Assembly: GCA_027483535.1 (NCBI GenBank)
Contig: JAIXUN010000002.1
Span: 62,001 to 126,000, forward strand
DNA: 64,000 nt
From: a bacterium
Lineage (GTDB): Bacteria; Armatimonadota; Fimbriimonadia; Fimbriimonadales; Fimbriimonadaceae
Direction of reading: 5' to 3'
Shown: one piece after another, positions 1 to 7,755 of the stretch
Layout of the letters: every line of letters begins with the position of its first letter
Numbering within the stretch: position 1 is the stretch's first letter
The notes under the pieces: model-generated
The model's database searches: none
Told to the model about the DNA's origin: nothing
Seen by the model: only the letters and a program-made list of their open reading frames with translations
Position numbers and translations under genes: made by a program

Positions 1-591
1 GGTCATTTTAGAGAAGAAGTAGTAGGAGATCGCCGCACAAACGAGCCCTAGCGCGAAGACGGCGGAATACGCCTTCTCACCAAAGTTCAGGCGCTTGAGC
101 GCGTCCACAAGCAGACCTCCGGCAAGACCGATCACGGTGCCTACGGCTGCCATCAGCGAGTTGCGCTTGCCGTAGAAGGTTCCGCGAGAGCTTTCCGGAA
201 TGAGCCTGCCCAACCAATCGCCGTAGATCGGGTTCACCAGGTTCACGGCGAGCGCGGCGATACCCACGCAGGCGAGTAAGAAGAAGAGCTTGACGTCCGT
301 CGCAAAAGCGACAAGTGGGGCCAGGGCAAGAGGTATGTGGAGCAACCTCCACAAAAGGCCGCCTCGCCAGATGTAACCCTTGTAGCTCTTAAAACTTCGA
401 CCCAGGACCGATCCCGGGATTTGCGCCAAGCCGGCAATGGCGGGCACGGCCGTAAGAAGACCGAGCCACAGGTCTCCCGCCTTCATTTCTTTGAGAAGGC
501 CCACCAAAAACGAACCCGTGGTGAGAGTGATGAAAGCGGTGGAGAAGGCTCCGTCTAAGTTGGCGACTCTTAGCGTTCGCATGATTTCCAT
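1..591 (-). CDS. MFS-type transporter, N-terminal part (runs off window start)
   Basis: This gene reads leftward off the edge of the window, so only the first ~197 residues are visible. The translation starts MEIMRTLRVANLDGAFST and contains several hydrophobic segments: around the GSFLVGLL stretch, the LWRLLHIPLALAPLVAFA stretch, the FFLLACVGIAALAVNL stretch, a glycine-rich one near AAVGTVIGLAGGLL, and FALGLVCAAISYYFF at the edge. This pattern resembles a major facilitator superfamily permease, but no substrate can be read from it. The ATG at 591 is chosen; a second ATG lies three codons in. The frame stays open upstream to about 790 (residues such as PLLNRRKTAPTFPGVGLYSG), so a longer cytoplasmic N-terminus from a TTG codon is possible. 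MFS assignment is moderately sure. Confidence 0.65.
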   Translation of the reverse strand, partial: MEIMRTLRVANLDGAFSTAFITLTTGSFLVGLLKEMKAGDLWLGLLTAVPAIAGLAQIPGSVLGRSFKSYKGYIWRGGLLWRLLHIPLALAPLVAFATDVKLFFLLACVGIAALAVNLVNPIYGDWLGRLIPESSRGTFYGKRNSLMAAVGTVIGLAGGLLVDALKRLNFGEKAYSAVFALGLVCAAISYYFFSKMT

Positions 592-839
592 GCGACCGGG
601 AGCGGATCGTACGGACGACGTTCCGGCTGTTGAAGAAGGCTGAGTAGGGTCTGAATCCGCCAACTTGGAGTTAAGGTTACCGGAGTACAGACCGACTCCG
701 GGGAAGGTTGGGGCGGTTTTCCGGCGATTCAAAAGAGGATTTCGGAATTGCCTGCCCTGATGAAGATTGGCGCGATCTAACGGAATCTATACAAAAAAGT
801 AGATTTTGAAAATTGCTTAACTACACACTTTTGGGAAGT

Positions 840-1619
840 ATGGTTTTGCACTCTGCTGGAAGGAGAGCCTTCACCCTCATCGAGCTGCTCGTCGTCATTG
901 CGATCATCGCAATTCTGGCGGCGATTCTCTTCCCGGTTTTTGCCCAAGCGAAGACGGCGGCGAAAAAGACTTCCAACCTGAGCAACCTGAAACAACTGAG
1001 TCTGGGAATCCAGATGTACGTCATCGATGGCGAGGCGTATCCGATGATGTCTAGCCCGGTGACGGCGAACCCTCGCACTCGCTGGCCAGACTACGTTTTC
1101 CCTTATGTGAAGTCGGAAGCGATGTTCAACGGCCCGCTCGCCCCAGCAGAGATGGTGTTCACTCGCTTTGCTCACAACCAAGGGATCCTGTACGGCGGTT
1201 ACGGATACAACTATCAGTATCTAGGCAACTCTCGATTCCCGTTCACGTCGTCCGAAAGCGCGATTCCGTTCCCAGCCGAGACGGTAGCCATCGCCGATAC
1301 CCAAGGCGTTCGAAACGATTTGGGTAGGTTATCGGGCGGAGCTTATACCGTTGATCCACCGCTCAGCAGTCAGCGGGGAAGCGGGAACGCGACCGGGTTC
1401 TATGGAGCGGCGGCCGCTTGCGGATCGGGAACGGCAAACACTCCCGGTCAGTTCGGTTGCCGAAGCACCCCGGCGGAATGGGCGACGGGCCGTGTGACCA
1501 TTGCCTGGTGTGACGGTCACGCCACCGCCAAACCTCGCCGAGCGTTGGACGATCGAGACGGCAACGGCGTGCCTGACAACGGTTACTACAACGGCTTCTC
1601 GGACGCCACTATCCGGTAA
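840..1619 (+). CDS. Prepilin-type N-terminal cleavage/methylation protein (pseudopilin-like)
   Basis: This is a 259-residue protein with a class III (type IV pilin) signal: a short basic leader ending GRRA, then [18 protein letters not shown], with the +5 glutamate at residue 15. Cleavage would fall between A10 and F11. The VFAQAK sequence after the hydrophobic helix is typical of Armatimonadota pseudopilins. The C-terminal half has a conserved WCDGHA motif of the H-x-G-DUF type and ends [13 protein letters not shown]. It is likely exported and anchored in the inner membrane or assembled in a type II secretion/pilus-like fibre. The open frame extends up to a TTG at 813, but the ATG at 840 gives a normal leader length and sits behind GGGAAG. 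The cargo or role is unknown. Confidence 0.85.
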   Translation: MVLHSAGRRAFTLIELLVVIAIIAILAAILFPVFAQAKTAAKKTSNLSNLKQLSLGIQMYVIDGEAYPMMSSPVTANPRTRWPDYVFPYVKSEAMFNGPLAPAEMVFTRFAHNQGILYGGYGYNYQYLGNSRFPFTSSESAIPFPAETVAIADTQGVRNDLGRLSGGAYTVDPPLSSQRGSGNATGFYGAAAACGSGTANTPGQFGCRSTPAEWATGRVTIAWCDGHATAKPRRALDDRDGNGVPDNGYYNGFSDATIR

Positions 1620-1660
1620 GGGCCCAATTCGGTAAGCCGCCAAGTGGATGAGGCCCAGAT

Positions 1661-2335
1661 TTAGATCCGGGCCGACATTCCGCGGAACCACGTTTGCGTG
1701 ATCTCCACGTCCGGTCGAATGAGGTTGTGACCCACGGGCAGAATCTCATGCCGAACGCTCGCGCCCGCCTCGCTGAGCATGTGCGCCAGACCCTTCGCGT
1801 TCTCGGCGGGGACGATGGGATCGGCGGCACCCGTCATCATCAGCACCTGCTTCCCGGCAAGATCGGGGAGGGTCGCAGGCTTGAGCGGAATCATGGATCG
1901 CCAGAAAGCGCCGCCTGCCAAAGTTTCGGGTCGAAGCAGCATCATAGCCGCGGCCATGTTGGCTCCGTTGCTATAGCCAAGCGCGTAGACGTGGTTCGGA
2001 TCGAAGCCGTAGAACTCGGAGGAGAGGGTCAGGAACTCGGCCAAGTCATCCGCTTGGCGCCTGATGTCGTCTTCATCGAACACGCCCTCGGCATACCGAC
2101 GGAAGAAGCGCGCCGCGCCGCCTTCGTTTACCTTTCCGAGAGGCGAAATCAGGCTCGCGCCGGGAAGGATCGTCAAGCCGACTTCCAGCAGATCGTGCTC
2201 GCTGCCACCTGTGCCGTGCATCAGCAGCAGCGTGCGCTTCTCCTCCGAATCCGACCCGGTGATGAACCGGTGCTTGAATCCGAACATGTCCTGCGATTCG
2301 AGGGTGTCGTAATGAACGTTCGGCATGTCTGGCAT
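1661..2335 (-). CDS. mhqD: MhqD-like alpha/beta hydrolase (carboxylesterase/phospholipase family)
   Basis: A 224-residue single-domain alpha/beta hydrolase. The oxyanion/HGTGG region is near residue 40, the nucleophile elbow is GYSNG with Ser122, the acid is Asp172 in GAADPIVP, and the histidine is His203 in VGHNL. Size and motifs match the phospholipase/carboxylesterase family that includes Bacillus MhqD. Its start codon overlaps the stop of the ring-cleaving dioxygenase gene upstream (TAATG arrangement), so the two are translationally coupled. In Bacillus the MhqD/MhqO pair protects against quinones and catechols; I infer the same theme here from family and gene order. The exact substrate is unknown. 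Confidence 0.85.
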   Translation of the reverse strand: MPDMPNVHYDTLESQDMFGFKHRFITGSDSEEKRTLLLMHGTGGSEHDLLEVGLTILPGASLISPLGKVNEGGAARFFRRYAEGVFDEDDIRRQADDLAEFLTLSSEFYGFDPNHVYALGYSNGANMAAAMMLLRPETLAGGAFWRSMIPLKPATLPDLAGKQVLMMTGAADPIVPAENAKGLAHMLSEAGASVRHEILPVGHNLIRPDVEITQTWFRGMSARI

Positions 2336-3327
2336 TAGGCGTTCTCCTCCTGTTGAGCGACTCCGGCGAGCCTTCCGCCTTTGGGATAAGGAAGGGTGAG
2401 CGGCTCCAACGTCTTCTCCAGCATAGACCTTCGTGATTCGTACTGGGCAGGGAGTTTGAGCGATTCGCCGAGGGTTTCTCGTGGCTCATCGGCATCGAAG
2501 CCCGGCGCATCGGTGGCGAACTCAAAGAGCACTCCGCCCGGCTCTCGGAAGTAGATGCTGTGGAAGTAGTTTCGGTCCATCACCGGGCTCACTCGGAAAC
2601 CTGCCGCTACCAGCTTGATCTGCCACTCTTGCTGAGAAGCCTCATCGGGATTTCGGAACGCGACGTGGTGAATGGTCCCTGCTGAGCTTCGCATGGGCGG
2701 CATGAGCGGGTCGCGAACGACGTCGACGAACGACTCGCCTGATTGGTACCGGGTTCGGTTGTCTTCCTCGCCGACCTTCTCAAAACCGAGGATTCGTTCC
2801 AGCGCGTCTTCGGTGGTGGTGTACTCGCCGATCGGACCGTGAGCGCCGGGCGCGAGGGTAACCCCGATGATTCGGCGAATCGCCATCGAGGGCTCTAGCG
2901 GAGCCTCGGGCCAGTCCACAACGGGTCGATCCGCAACGGGTTCTTCGGTGAGGTCGATGATCATGCCGTCCGGATCTTTGAATGTGAGCGTTCTCGCTCC
3001 GAACCGGGTGCTCTCCTCCACTCGACCGACTTCGAGTTGCTCCAAGCGAGTCTTCCAGTCGTCGAGCGAACCTTGCGGCACGGAGAACGCCACCGAGTGC
3101 GTCTCGCCCGTGCCGTGCTGACCGGGGAGGATGCGGCCGTAAGGGAAGAACGTGATGATGGTTCCCGGGGAACCGAGCCCGTCTCCGTAGTAGAGGTGGT
3201 ACACGCCGGGGTCGTCGAAGTTGACGGTTTGCTTAACGAGTCGCAGGCCCAGAACGCCGGAATAGAAGTCGACGTTCTTCTGCGGAGTGCTGCTGAGGGC
3301 GGTGACATGGTGGATGCCGTTGATCAT
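2335..3327 (-). CDS. mhqO: MhqO-like ring-cleaving dioxygenase (two VOC domains)
   Basis: A 330-residue protein with two vicinal-oxygen-chelate modules. The first begins GIHHVTALS (His6/His7) and includes FYSGVLGLRLVKQTVNFDD, HGTGETHSVAF near residue 75 and FKDPDGMIIDL. The second has TIHHVAF near residue 217 and a GGVLFEFATDAPGF segment near residue 270, which give the His and Glu metal ligands expected of extradiol-type enzymes. The length and sequence flavour match MhqO/MhqE/MhqA of Bacillus, putative hydroquinone-specific dioxygenases. It is first in a two-gene operon with the MhqD-like hydrolase. A perfect inverted repeat sits in its promoter region, so a quinone-sensing repressor encoded elsewhere probably controls it. 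Confidence 0.88.
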   Translation of the reverse strand: MINGIHHVTALSSTPQKNVDFYSGVLGLRLVKQTVNFDDPGVYHLYYGDGLGSPGTIITFFPYGRILPGQHGTGETHSVAFSVPQGSLDDWKTRLEQLEVGRVEESTRFGARTLTFKDPDGMIIDLTEEPVADRPVVDWPEAPLEPSMAIRRIIGVTLAPGAHGPIGEYTTTEDALERILGFEKVGEEDNRTRYQSGESFVDVVRDPLMPPMRSSAGTIHHVAFRNPDEASQQEWQIKLVAAGFRVSPVMDRNYFHSIYFREPGGVLFEFATDAPGFDADEPRETLGESLKLPAQYESRRSMLEKTLEPLTLPYPKGGRLAGVAQQEENA

Positions 3328-3354
3328 GCTTCTATTAACGCAGACCGCCCGCTG

Positions 3355-3382
3355 TTGTCTTGTATTGGGGGCTACAAGACAA
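3355..3382 (-). promoter_or_regulatory. Perfect 10-8-10 inverted repeat operator before mhqO-mhqD
   Basis: The arms TTGTCTTGTA (3355-3364) and TACAAGACAA (3373-3382) are exact reverse complements, separated by 8 bases. On the minus strand the proximal arm contains AAGACA, followed after 17 bases by TTAATA (ending just before the ATG at 3327). The repeat therefore overlaps a plausible -35 box. This is the layout of a repressor operator. MarR/DUF24 (HxlR-type) regulators control the homologous genes in Bacillus, but no regulator gene is adjacent here. Confidence 0.7.
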
Positions 3383-3440
3383 CCGATTTTGCGAAATGAT
3401 CGTCGGTAGTTTATCGGCTGGGTTAAGGGAAATCTGAGCT

Positions 3441-3446
3441 TATAAT
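3441..3446 (+). promoter_or_regulatory. -10 box giving a leaderless antitoxin start
   Basis: A consensus TATAAT ends six bases before the ATG at 3453, so transcription would begin at or within a base of the start codon. There is no Shine-Dalgarno-like purine run between box and ATG. The -35 region is poor. Confidence 0.5.
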
Positions 3447-3452
3447 GAACCT

Positions 3453-3728
3453 ATGGCGGCGCCGTTCCAAGTTCCCATTCCCGAGGAAATACGCCTCGTT
3501 CTTCTCGAACAAGGTGTTGACGACTCGCGGTTGGCAAAATGGACTCTTGAAGCGATGTTGATCGAGGCGCTGCGGGAGGGCATTATCTCTCGCGGCAAAC
3601 TCGGCGAACTCCTGAACCTGGGTTTCCAAGAGAGAGAGGAGTGGCTCGCCTCGCGCGGGGTCGAGTACGCCTACGATGGTGACGAGTTGCAAGAAGACCT
3701 TGCCATCCTGGCGAGACACACCAAGTGA
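3453..3728 (+). CDS. UPF0175 family antitoxin
   Basis: A 91-residue protein with the core KWTLEAMLIEALREGIISRGKLGELL, characteristic of UPF0175 proteins, which are predicted DNA-binding antitoxins. The segment starting SRGKLGELLNLGF looks like a helix-turn-helix. Its stop codon overlaps the GTG start of the PIN-domain gene that follows, so the two form a toxin-antitoxin operon. A TATAAT box six bases upstream of the ATG suggests a leaderless message. Antitoxin function is inferred from family and arrangement. Confidence 0.85.
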   Translation: MAAPFQVPIPEEIRLVLLEQGVDDSRLAKWTLEAMLIEALREGIISRGKLGELLNLGFQEREEWLASRGVEYAYDGDELQEDLAILARHTK

Positions 3729-4207
3729 AGATCGTTGTCTCCGACACTTCGCCGATCAACTACCTCGTAATTCTCGGATACGCCGACCTGCTCGGAGAAC
3801 TGTTCGAGCAGGTCCTCATTCCTCGTTCCGTTCTTGATGAGCTCTTAGCCGGGGCAACACCATTAATCGTTCGGGAATGGATGCAGAATCCACCCCTCTG
3901 GTTATCGGTGCGAGACGCTGTCATTCCCAATCTTCCGCCAGGGATACATAAGGGAGAGATGGAAGCAATCACGCTTGCGAAGAGCATTCAAGCTCCGCTT
4001 CTGATTGACGATCTCCGAGGGCGGCAATACGGGCGGTCCGAGGGGTTAGAGGTTATTGGAACGGTTGGTCTACTGGCTCAGCTCGGCAGATTAGGACGCG
4101 TCGACTTCGAAGAAACTCTCGATCGGCTGCTGAAAACAAACTTTAGGATTTCAGCCCAAAGTCTGGATCGCATCTTGGAGTCGTACAGGAAGGGTTCAGA
4201 TGCGTAA
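3725..4207 (+). CDS. DUF3368 PIN-domain toxin (putative ribonuclease)
   Basis: A 160-residue PIN-like protein. It begins KIVVSDTSPINYL, with the first conserved acid at Asp7, then IPRSVLDELL near residue 38 and LLIDDLRGRQYGRSEGLEVIGTVG near residue 92, which supplies the later acidic residues of a PIN active site. The DUF3368 family is the usual partner of UPF0175. Translation starts at GTG within the overlap with the antitoxin stop (GTGA). PIN toxins cleave RNA; the target here is unknown. Confidence 0.85.
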   Translation: MKIVVSDTSPINYLVILGYADLLGELFEQVLIPRSVLDELLAGATPLIVREWMQNPPLWLSVRDAVIPNLPPGIHKGEMEAITLAKSIQAPLLIDDLRGRQYGRSEGLEVIGTVGLLAQLGRLGRVDFEETLDRLLKTNFRISAQSLDRILESYRKGSDA

Positions 4208-4242
4208 CCGCATTCCGCCAGGTTTACTCCCCCAAAGAACGT

Positions 4243-4695
4243 TTGGTTCAAAATGAATGTATAGGGCGAAATAAGTTGTATATTGGTACTGTGAAAGAGC
4301 CTTCTCTAAGGATTGAGAGCGTGAGCAAGGAGCACATTTTCTTTCGACTTGTCTTAAGCCTCGCCGTCAGCGTAATCATCGTCCATCTAAGCCTTGTTCC
4401 CCTAAACGTTTTTGGTGTTTGGAGATCGAACTGGCTTCATTTCGGGGGCAATGCAATGGCAAGTGTCATCCTAGCGGTTGGCATCCTCGCCGGGACGTAC
4501 AACGCGAAAACCGCATTTGCCTACTTCTGCGGCCTGCTTCTTCTGTCGCTCGTCGTCTTCGGAAGTGCGACGAGCAACGTGGGCGGGGCCTTTCTCCAAG
4601 AGACGTGGATGGTGTGGGTTTATCTCCTAACGGCGACCTCCCTGAGCATGTTCGTGGTGACCAAACTGTTCCGGCCTAGCAAGAACGCGCAATGA
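4243..4695 (+). CDS. Small membrane protein of unknown function
   Basis: An open frame of up to 150 residues from a TTG; a GTG at 4291 or a GTG at 4321 could be the real start, and no strong ribosome-binding site decides between them. The protein has about four hydrophobic segments: LVLSLAVSVIIVHLSLVPL, ASVILAVGILAG, FAYFCGLLLLSLVVFG and WVYLLTATSLSMFVV, and ends in a short basic tail. I do not recognise the family. Its last codons overlap the ATG of the prepilin gene that follows, so the two are probably co-translated and may act together. Confidence 0.55.
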   Translation: MVQNECIGRNKLYIGTVKEPSLRIESVSKEHIFFRLVLSLAVSVIIVHLSLVPLNVFGVWRSNWLHFGGNAMASVILAVGILAGTYNAKTAFAYFCGLLLLSLVVFGSATSNVGGAFLQETWMVWVYLLTATSLSMFVVTKLFRPSKNAQ

Positions 4696-5285
4696 ACGCC
4701 AAACGCGGATTTAGCTTGGCGGAACTACTCGTCGTCATTTTGATTCTGACGGTGCTGGCGGGAATCCTCTTTCCAGTGATGAGTCGGGCAAAACTTTCTG
4801 CGAAGGAAGGAGCTTCTAAGAGCAACCTCCGGCAGCTTGTCACTGCGGCGAACCTCTATGAGTCGGATCACGGGAGTTATCCGAGATTCGTTTCCGATGA
4901 CTTGTTGAAAGCGAAGGATGCCGCTTGCGATGGAAACGACTATTGGCGAAAATCGTGCAACGACTCTTGGGACGGTCCGCTGGTGGGTTCGTACGGTTAT
5001 CTCGGTCTTGGTGAGGATTTGAATCAGGGAGAGCGATTTCACGTAGTCCCCGAAGGAAGCGAGTATCCGCTGTTCGTTAACATCTGGTACTCGGGTCGTA
5101 AACACAATCCTTTTACCGGTCAGAAGCCAACCCGTAAGGACTCTGAGATCCTCGAAGGACGGTTCCTGTACGCCTTCTCCGATGGACACATTGAGATGAA
5201 GAAAATGATTCCAGTTCGGTCCAGCAACTCCGTGAGAGGCTTTGTATTCGACTGGAGCAACCTCTTTCAGTTAGGCAAAACTTAA
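4692..5285 (+). CDS. Prepilin-type N-terminal cleavage protein, divergent
   Basis: A 197-residue pseudopilin. It begins MNAKRGFSLAELLVVILIL, with cleavage expected after G6 and the +5 glutamate at residue 11, followed by the hydrophobic helix and LFPVMSRAKLSAKEG. The N-terminus departs from the VFAQAK form of the other two copies in this window. SNLRQLVTAANLYESDHGSYP is typical of the post-helix region of type II secretion pseudopilins, and FLYAFSDGHIEMKK near the end is the DGH motif seen in this group. Its ATG overlaps the end of the preceding membrane-protein gene (ATGA), implying coupling. No substrate or function is evident. Confidence 0.82.
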   Translation: MNAKRGFSLAELLVVILILTVLAGILFPVMSRAKLSAKEGASKSNLRQLVTAANLYESDHGSYPRFVSDDLLKAKDAACDGNDYWRKSCNDSWDGPLVGSYGYLGLGEDLNQGERFHVVPEGSEYPLFVNIWYSGRKHNPFTGQKPTRKDSEILEGRFLYAFSDGHIEMKKMIPVRSSNSVRGFVFDWSNLFQLGKT

Positions 5286-5414
5286 CCCCGACCACCAGCG
5301 CTTTCGGTTGCTCGATTGGTGGACGCGGCGAAGTAAGCGAGGACGATAAGGGAGTTTAATGGACCTCGGGCGAAAAAGATCGGATGATTCGCGCTCCCGG
5401 GTCAAAATGAGACC

Positions 5415-6920
5415 ATGGAGCGAAGTTGCCGGGTTGCGCCGATTCCCGGCATCGTGCCCGAACCGGATATGAAGCCATACGATCCCGCTGCGGGCATCAC
5501 CACGCTCTCTCAAGACCTCATTCGTCTTCTTGGCGAAGAGTCGGTGCTGGCCGGACAATCCGCCGAGCGCGCCTACGACTGCGACGCCTACACCGTCGAC
5601 CGCAGCCGACCCGCCGCCGTGGTCCTGCCTAACAACACCGAAGAGGTGGCGAAGGTGGTTCGATACTGCGTCAAGCATTCCATTCCGTTCACCGCTCGGG
5701 GCGCGGGGACCGGACTCAGCGGAGGAGCGTTGCCCGCTCTGGGCGGGGTGGTGATCTCCACCAAGCGACTCACCAAAATCCTAGAGATCGACCTTCCCAA
5801 CCGGCGAATGCTCGCTCAAACCGGCATTGCCAACAAAAAACTTTCCGATGCGGTGAAGCACGCGGGTCTGCACTTTGCCCCCGATCCATCCAGCCAAACC
5901 GTGGCGACCCTGGGCGGGAATATCGCGGAGAACGCGGGTGGTCCGCACACGCTCAAGTACGGCGTGACCTCGAACCACGTGCTTGGGGTCACCATGGTCG
6001 ACCCGCTGGGCGAGATCGTGACCTTCGGGGGCAAACACTTCGGCGGACCGGAGTTCGACTTCGTCGGACTCATCTGTGGGAGCGAAGGGACGCTTGGAAT
6101 TGTCACCGAGGCGTGGATCAAACTCACCCCGCTGCCAAAGGTGGTTCGCACAGCGCTCGCATCGTTCGATACCATTCGAGGGGCGACGGAAACGGTCGCC
6201 GGGATCATCGCCAAAGGCACCATTCCCGCCGCGCTGGAGATGATGGATTCGGGCATCTTGAAGGCGGTGTCGGCGGCGTTCGGTGTGACTTATCCGGTGG
6301 GGACTCAGGCGCTGCTGCTCATTGAATGCGACGGTGACGACGTGGCGACGGTCGAAGCCGAAATGCAGGCGGTGAGAGAGGTTTGCCAAAGCAACAACTG
6401 CCTGGATATCGCGATGGCGGAAACGGAAGCGGATCGCGCCAAGTTGTGGACCGCCCGTAAGAAAGGGGTCGGCGCGATGGGCCGTCTCGCGCCGAGCATC
6501 GTCACTCACGACGGCGTCATTCCAAGGTCGAAACTTCCGGAGATGCTGGACTTTGTGTACCGAGTGGCGGCAGATGCCAAGGTGGGAGTGGCGAACATCT
6601 TCCACGCGGGAGACGGCAACCTTCACCCGTGCTTCTACTTCGACGACCGGGACCCCGAGCAGGTGAAAAATGTGGTGGAAGCGGGCGAGGCGATCATTCG
6701 AAAGTGCCTCGATTTAGGCGGCTCGGTGACAGGTGAGCACGGCGTGGGTGTGGAGAAGATCGACCTGATGCCGCTCATGTTCAGCGAGGCGGACTTGCGG
6801 ATGCAAGGTAAGGCGAAAGCGATCTTCAACGATGGAACGCTCTGCAATCCGTGCAAGATTCTGCCGAACCAAAAGAGCTGCGTGGAGCACAAAATGCGCT
6901 GGCGAGGGATGGCATGGTAG
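5415..6920 (+). CDS. glcD: Glycolate oxidase subunit GlcD (FAD-linked)
   Basis: A 501-residue FAD-dependent 2-hydroxyacid dehydrogenase subunit of the VAO/PCMH fold. The FAD-binding half contains RPAAVVLPNNTEEVAKVV, then PFTARGAGTGLSGGALP near residue 100 and ATLGGNIAENAGGPHTLKYG near residue 165. The C-terminal FAD-oxidase half has NIFHAGDGNLHPCFYFDDR and GGSVTGEHGVGVEK, the conserved signature of GlcD/D-lactate dehydrogenases. With GlcE and GlcF it would oxidise glycolate to glyoxylate, passing electrons to the membrane quinone pool. The start at 5415 is an ATG; an in-frame ATG at 5469 gives a more usual N-terminus. The 3' end overlaps glcE. Confidence 0.93.
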   Translation: MERSCRVAPIPGIVPEPDMKPYDPAAGITTLSQDLIRLLGEESVLAGQSAERAYDCDAYTVDRSRPAAVVLPNNTEEVAKVVRYCVKHSIPFTARGAGTGLSGGALPALGGVVISTKRLTKILEIDLPNRRMLAQTGIANKKLSDAVKHAGLHFAPDPSSQTVATLGGNIAENAGGPHTLKYGVTSNHVLGVTMVDPLGEIVTFGGKHFGGPEFDFVGLICGSEGTLGIVTEAWIKLTPLPKVVRTALASFDTIRGATETVAGIIAKGTIPAALEMMDSGILKAVSAAFGVTYPVGTQALLLIECDGDDVATVEAEMQAVREVCQSNNCLDIAMAETEADRAKLWTARKKGVGAMGRLAPSIVTHDGVIPRSKLPEMLDFVYRVAADAKVGVANIFHAGDGNLHPCFYFDDRDPEQVKNVVEAGEAIIRKCLDLGGSVTGEHGVGVEKIDLMPLMFSEADLRMQGKAKAIFNDGTLCNPCKILPNQKSCVEHKMRWRGMAW

Positions 6921-7747
6921 CCCTGCCAAACACGCTCGAATCCATCGCGAGGTGGGTGGCGGAAACGCCGAAGATCGCGGTTCCTTCCAGCCAAGGTTGG
7001 GGTGCGCCAATCAGCCCACAGGCGGTGGGGGTCGACCTTTCCACTTACTCTGGGATCCTCGATTTCCCGGTGAAGGACCAGATTGTAAAGATGCGCGCAG
7101 GGACCTCTCCCGCCGAACTTCAGCAGGCATTAGCCGCCGAGGGATACTGCCTGCCGACCCTTTTCCCAGATTTGCAGCCGAACCAAGCACCTTTTGAACC
7201 GTTGGCAAGATCGCAAACTTTGGCGGAGGCGGTGGCGTTTGGACTGCCCCATGCTCGCGAGGCGCAAACCGGAAGTTGGCGAGAGTGGCTGATCGGAACG
7301 ACGGTGATCACCGGAGATGGCGAGATCGTGAAGCTGGGTTCTTCGGTCGTGAAAAACGTGGCGGGTTACGACATTCAGCGACTGATGATCGGCTCGCGAA
7401 TGTCGTTAGGGCTGATTGTTGAGGTGACTTTGCGAGTCTTTCCTATCGCCGCATTGCCGAAATCGAGCTTAATCGTGGTGCGAGAAGGCGAGCCGGGAGC
7501 GATTCGGCGAGTGCTGGATTCAGACTTCGAGGCCGAATCGGTAAAGCCTGAGGTCCTCGCGCACGATCGCAATTCGGGAACTGTCTGGCTGGAGTCGGCC
7601 GCAGATCAGGGTCCCAAAGATTCTTGGACCCACCAGAAAGGCACGGGCATTTTTGAAGGCGATCCGGTGGCGAAGTGGATGCATCGAGCGAAGGAGAAGT
7701 TCGATCCTCATGCCAAGTTCAACCCCGGCGTTTGGGGGATTTTCTAG
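6914..7747 (+). CDS. glcE: Glycolate oxidase subunit GlcE
   Basis: A 277-residue FAD-binding subunit, shorter than GlcD because it lacks most of the C-terminal oxidase domain, as is usual for GlcE. Recognisable parts are VKMRAGTSPAELQQALAAEG near residue 60, the region starting GSWREWLIGTTVITGDGEIV and SSVVKNVAGYDIQRLMIGS near residue 150, and a C-terminal FDPHAKFNPGVWG. I choose the ATG at 6914, which overlaps the glcD stop (ATGGTAG) and has GAGGG just upstream; a GTG at 6851 inside glcD would add 21 residues. It lies eight bases before glcF, so glcDEF is one operon. Confidence 0.9.
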   Translation: MVALPNTLESIARWVAETPKIAVPSSQGWGAPISPQAVGVDLSTYSGILDFPVKDQIVKMRAGTSPAELQQALAAEGYCLPTLFPDLQPNQAPFEPLARSQTLAEAVAFGLPHAREAQTGSWREWLIGTTVITGDGEIVKLGSSVVKNVAGYDIQRLMIGSRMSLGLIVEVTLRVFPIAALPKSSLIVVREGEPGAIRRVLDSDFEAESVKPEVLAHDRNSGTVWLESAADQGPKDSWTHQKGTGIFEGDPVAKWMHRAKEKFDPHAKFNPGVWGIF

Positions 7748-7755
7748 AGAAGCCC

